NCBI GenBank assembly: GCA_934678955.1
Contig: CAKUSI010000186.1
Coordinates: forward strand, 1-7,059
Length of the DNA: 7,059 bases
Reading direction: 5' to 3'
From: an uncultured Austwickia sp.
Lineage (GTDB): Bacteria; Actinomycetota; Actinomycetes; Actinomycetales; Dermatophilaceae
Below the pieces are notes generated by a model. It saw only the letters and a program-made list of their open reading frames with translations. It was not told the origin of the DNA and made no database searches. Below are positions 6,513-7,059 of the stretch, one piece after another. The first letter of the stretch is position 1; every line of letters starts with the position of its first letter. A program made the position numbers and the translations under genes.

Positions 6513-6693
6513 GGTGGCGACGGTAGCAGCAGCGATGCAAGTTGAGTTCGCTGAACTCCTTCTACGTTTCGTCAAGCCGGAATCGCGGCGGGGCCCGTTC
6601 CAAACGTGAGCGCACGTCAGTTCAGCGCCAGCCCTGCCCGACGGCGAACGAGCCATCCTCCACTCCGTCAGCACTCACCAACCTAGCCAAGGG
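6513..6693 (-). promoter_or_regulatory. Spacer upstream of the GTPase gene, probable promoter region
   Basis: This 181-bp spacer lies between the stop of the TrbL-like tail and the GTPase start. On the minus strand it holds a TTGACG hexamer at 6575-6570, a reasonable -35 candidate, but no good -10 hexamer at 16-19 bp. A perfect palindrome follows at 6544-6558. No Shine-Dalgarno lies just ahead of the GTPase ATG, so that gene may be weakly translated or leaderless. A long spacer is unusual inside an otherwise tightly packed transfer operon and suggests that the GTPase pair has its own promoter. No terminator with a T-run was seen after the upstream gene. Confidence 0.35.
6544..6558. promoter_or_regulatory. 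Perfect palindrome, candidate operator
   Basis: GAGTTC, a 3-nt spacer (gct), then GAACTC: a 15-bp dyad with 6-bp perfect arms whose near edge is about 31 nt upstream of the GTPase ATG. The position suits a repressor site over a promoter. It has GAnTTC-like half-sites but not the actinobacterial LexA arrangement. Six-base arms can arise by chance in GC-rich DNA, so function is only a suggestion. Confidence 0.3.
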
Positions 6694-6697
6694 CTAC
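6689..6697. repeat. Right copy of 9-bp direct repeat flanking the GTPase module
   Basis: AAGGGCTAC, identical to 4677-4685. It covers the stop codon of the TrbL-like gene (minus strand TAG at 6696-6694). Minus-strand context is GTAGCCCTTGG here and GTAGCCCTTTGG at the left copy, so similarity extends with a one-base indel. Confidence 0.3.
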
Positions 6698-7059
6698 AGA
6701 GCCGCCACCTCGGCGACCTCGACCACTTCCGTGGTGCTGACGGCACCCCTTGCCGCTGTTCCACCGCGCGCTCCGGCAGCCCTCGTCCCAGCCAGCGGCG
6801 ATGCACCTGCACCACGCGCCGAGCCTGCCGGAGCGGGGTCCGGGGGTGGGCTTGGCCACCCGCCACCGTCGAGTCCGTTGGTGGCGTTGTCCACGGTGGG
6901 GTCGTCGGGGTTGGTGGGATCGTCCGACGCGTTGCCCCCGCCATTGCGTGGCTGACCGGATGAGGCGCGGACGCCGCGGCGCGAGTAGTCGGGCGGGAAG
7001 TTGTTGTGACCGACGCCCATCTGGTTGGTCTGGTCGGCGCCCATCGCGGCGGCTGCCCC
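6694..7059 (-). CDS. C-terminal tail of a probable TrbL/VirB6-like conjugation channel protein (partial)
   Basis: The frame is open to the right edge: five more codons (Gly-Ala-Ala-Ala-Ala) precede the first ATG at 7044, so this is the 3' end of a longer gene. The visible 121 residues are low-complexity and soluble, rich in Gly, Pro, Ala, Asn and Asp, with a repeated DDPT motif and a short acidic end (TEVVEVAEVAAL). Third codon positions are strongly G/C, which supports this frame over the overlapping plus-strand frames. No membrane segment or catalytic motif is visible. The assignment rests on context: in actinobacterial transfer loci a polytopic TrbL/VirB6-like (SCO6881-type) protein with a long disordered tail commonly precedes the SCO6880-family gene. 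Here that next gene is displaced about 2.4 kb downstream by the GTPase pair. It could instead be the tail of another Pro/Gly-rich secretion protein. Coding call fairly safe; product tentative. Confidence 0.6.
   Translation of the reverse strand, partial: GAAAAMGADQTNQMGVGHNNFPPDYSRRGVRASSGQPRNGGGNASDDPTNPDDPTVDNATNGLDGGGWPSPPPDPAPAGSARGAGASPLAGTRAAGARGGTAARGAVSTTEVVEVAEVAAL

Noticed and set aside
6513..6674. Longer start for the GTPase (ATG at 6674)
   Set aside because: It would add 54 basic, low-complexity residues before the first beta strand; P-loop GTPases normally begin just before that strand, as with the ATG at 6512.
6542..6955. Plus-strand open frame over the GTPase upstream spacer and the TrbL-like tail
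   Set aside because: Ser/Pro/Ala-rich, with no ribosome site or domain; the minus frame has the better third-position bias and is open to the window edge.
1..7059. CRISPR array, tRNA, rRNA or insertion sequence
   Set aside because: No regularly spaced repeats, tRNA-like cloverleaf, rRNA segments or transposase motifs were seen on either strand.

Overview
The window is high-GC DNA with strong G/C third-position bias, typical of an actinobacterium (Streptomyces- or Pseudonocardiales-like; the genus cannot be fixed from the sequence). Every supported gene lies on the minus strand, so transcription runs from the right edge (7059) to the left edge (1). The content is part of the conjugative-transfer (type IV secretion) locus of a mobile element, either integrative or plasmid-borne.

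In transcription order: (1) the C-terminal tail of a Gly/Pro/Ala-rich protein cut by the right edge, probably the TrbL/VirB6-like (SCO6881-type) channel protein; (2) a 181-bp spacer with a perfect palindrome; (3) a TRAFAC-like P-loop GTPase with G1, G3, G4 and G5 motifs, overlapping by GTGA with (4) an unrecognised ~167-aa partner whose frame is broken by one extra base at 4996-4998; (5) a 305-bp gap with several dyads; (6) a 74-aa charged small protein with a strong, possibly sequestered, Shine-Dalgarno; (7) an SCO6880-family membrane protein (VirB3/PrgI-like anchor plus VirB4 N-domain-like region), broken by one extra base at 3866-3867; (8) a VirB4-type ATPase coupled to it by an ATGA overlap; (9) a secreted or anchored bifunctional lytic transglycosylase / NlpC-P60 endopeptidase, a VirB1-like wall-opening enzyme. 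The last ~170 bases hold a weak hairpin and nothing else convincing.

Genes 1 and 6-9 form an actinobacterial transfer module: membrane channel, VirB3/VirB4 N-half, VirB4 motor, and peptidoglycan hydrolase. The GTPase and its partner sit inside this operon, have visibly lower GC in the stretches counted, are separated from the transfer genes by the window's two largest gaps, and are bracketed by a 9-bp direct repeat (AAGGGCTAC at 4677-4685 and 6689-6697). They are best read as a cargo module of unknown function and are the most novel content here.

Two genes carry single-base expansions in short homopolymers. Either the sequence has errors at both points, or the element is decaying. The first one creates a misleading 1004-codon open frame from 4293 to 1279 that is not a real fusion protein.
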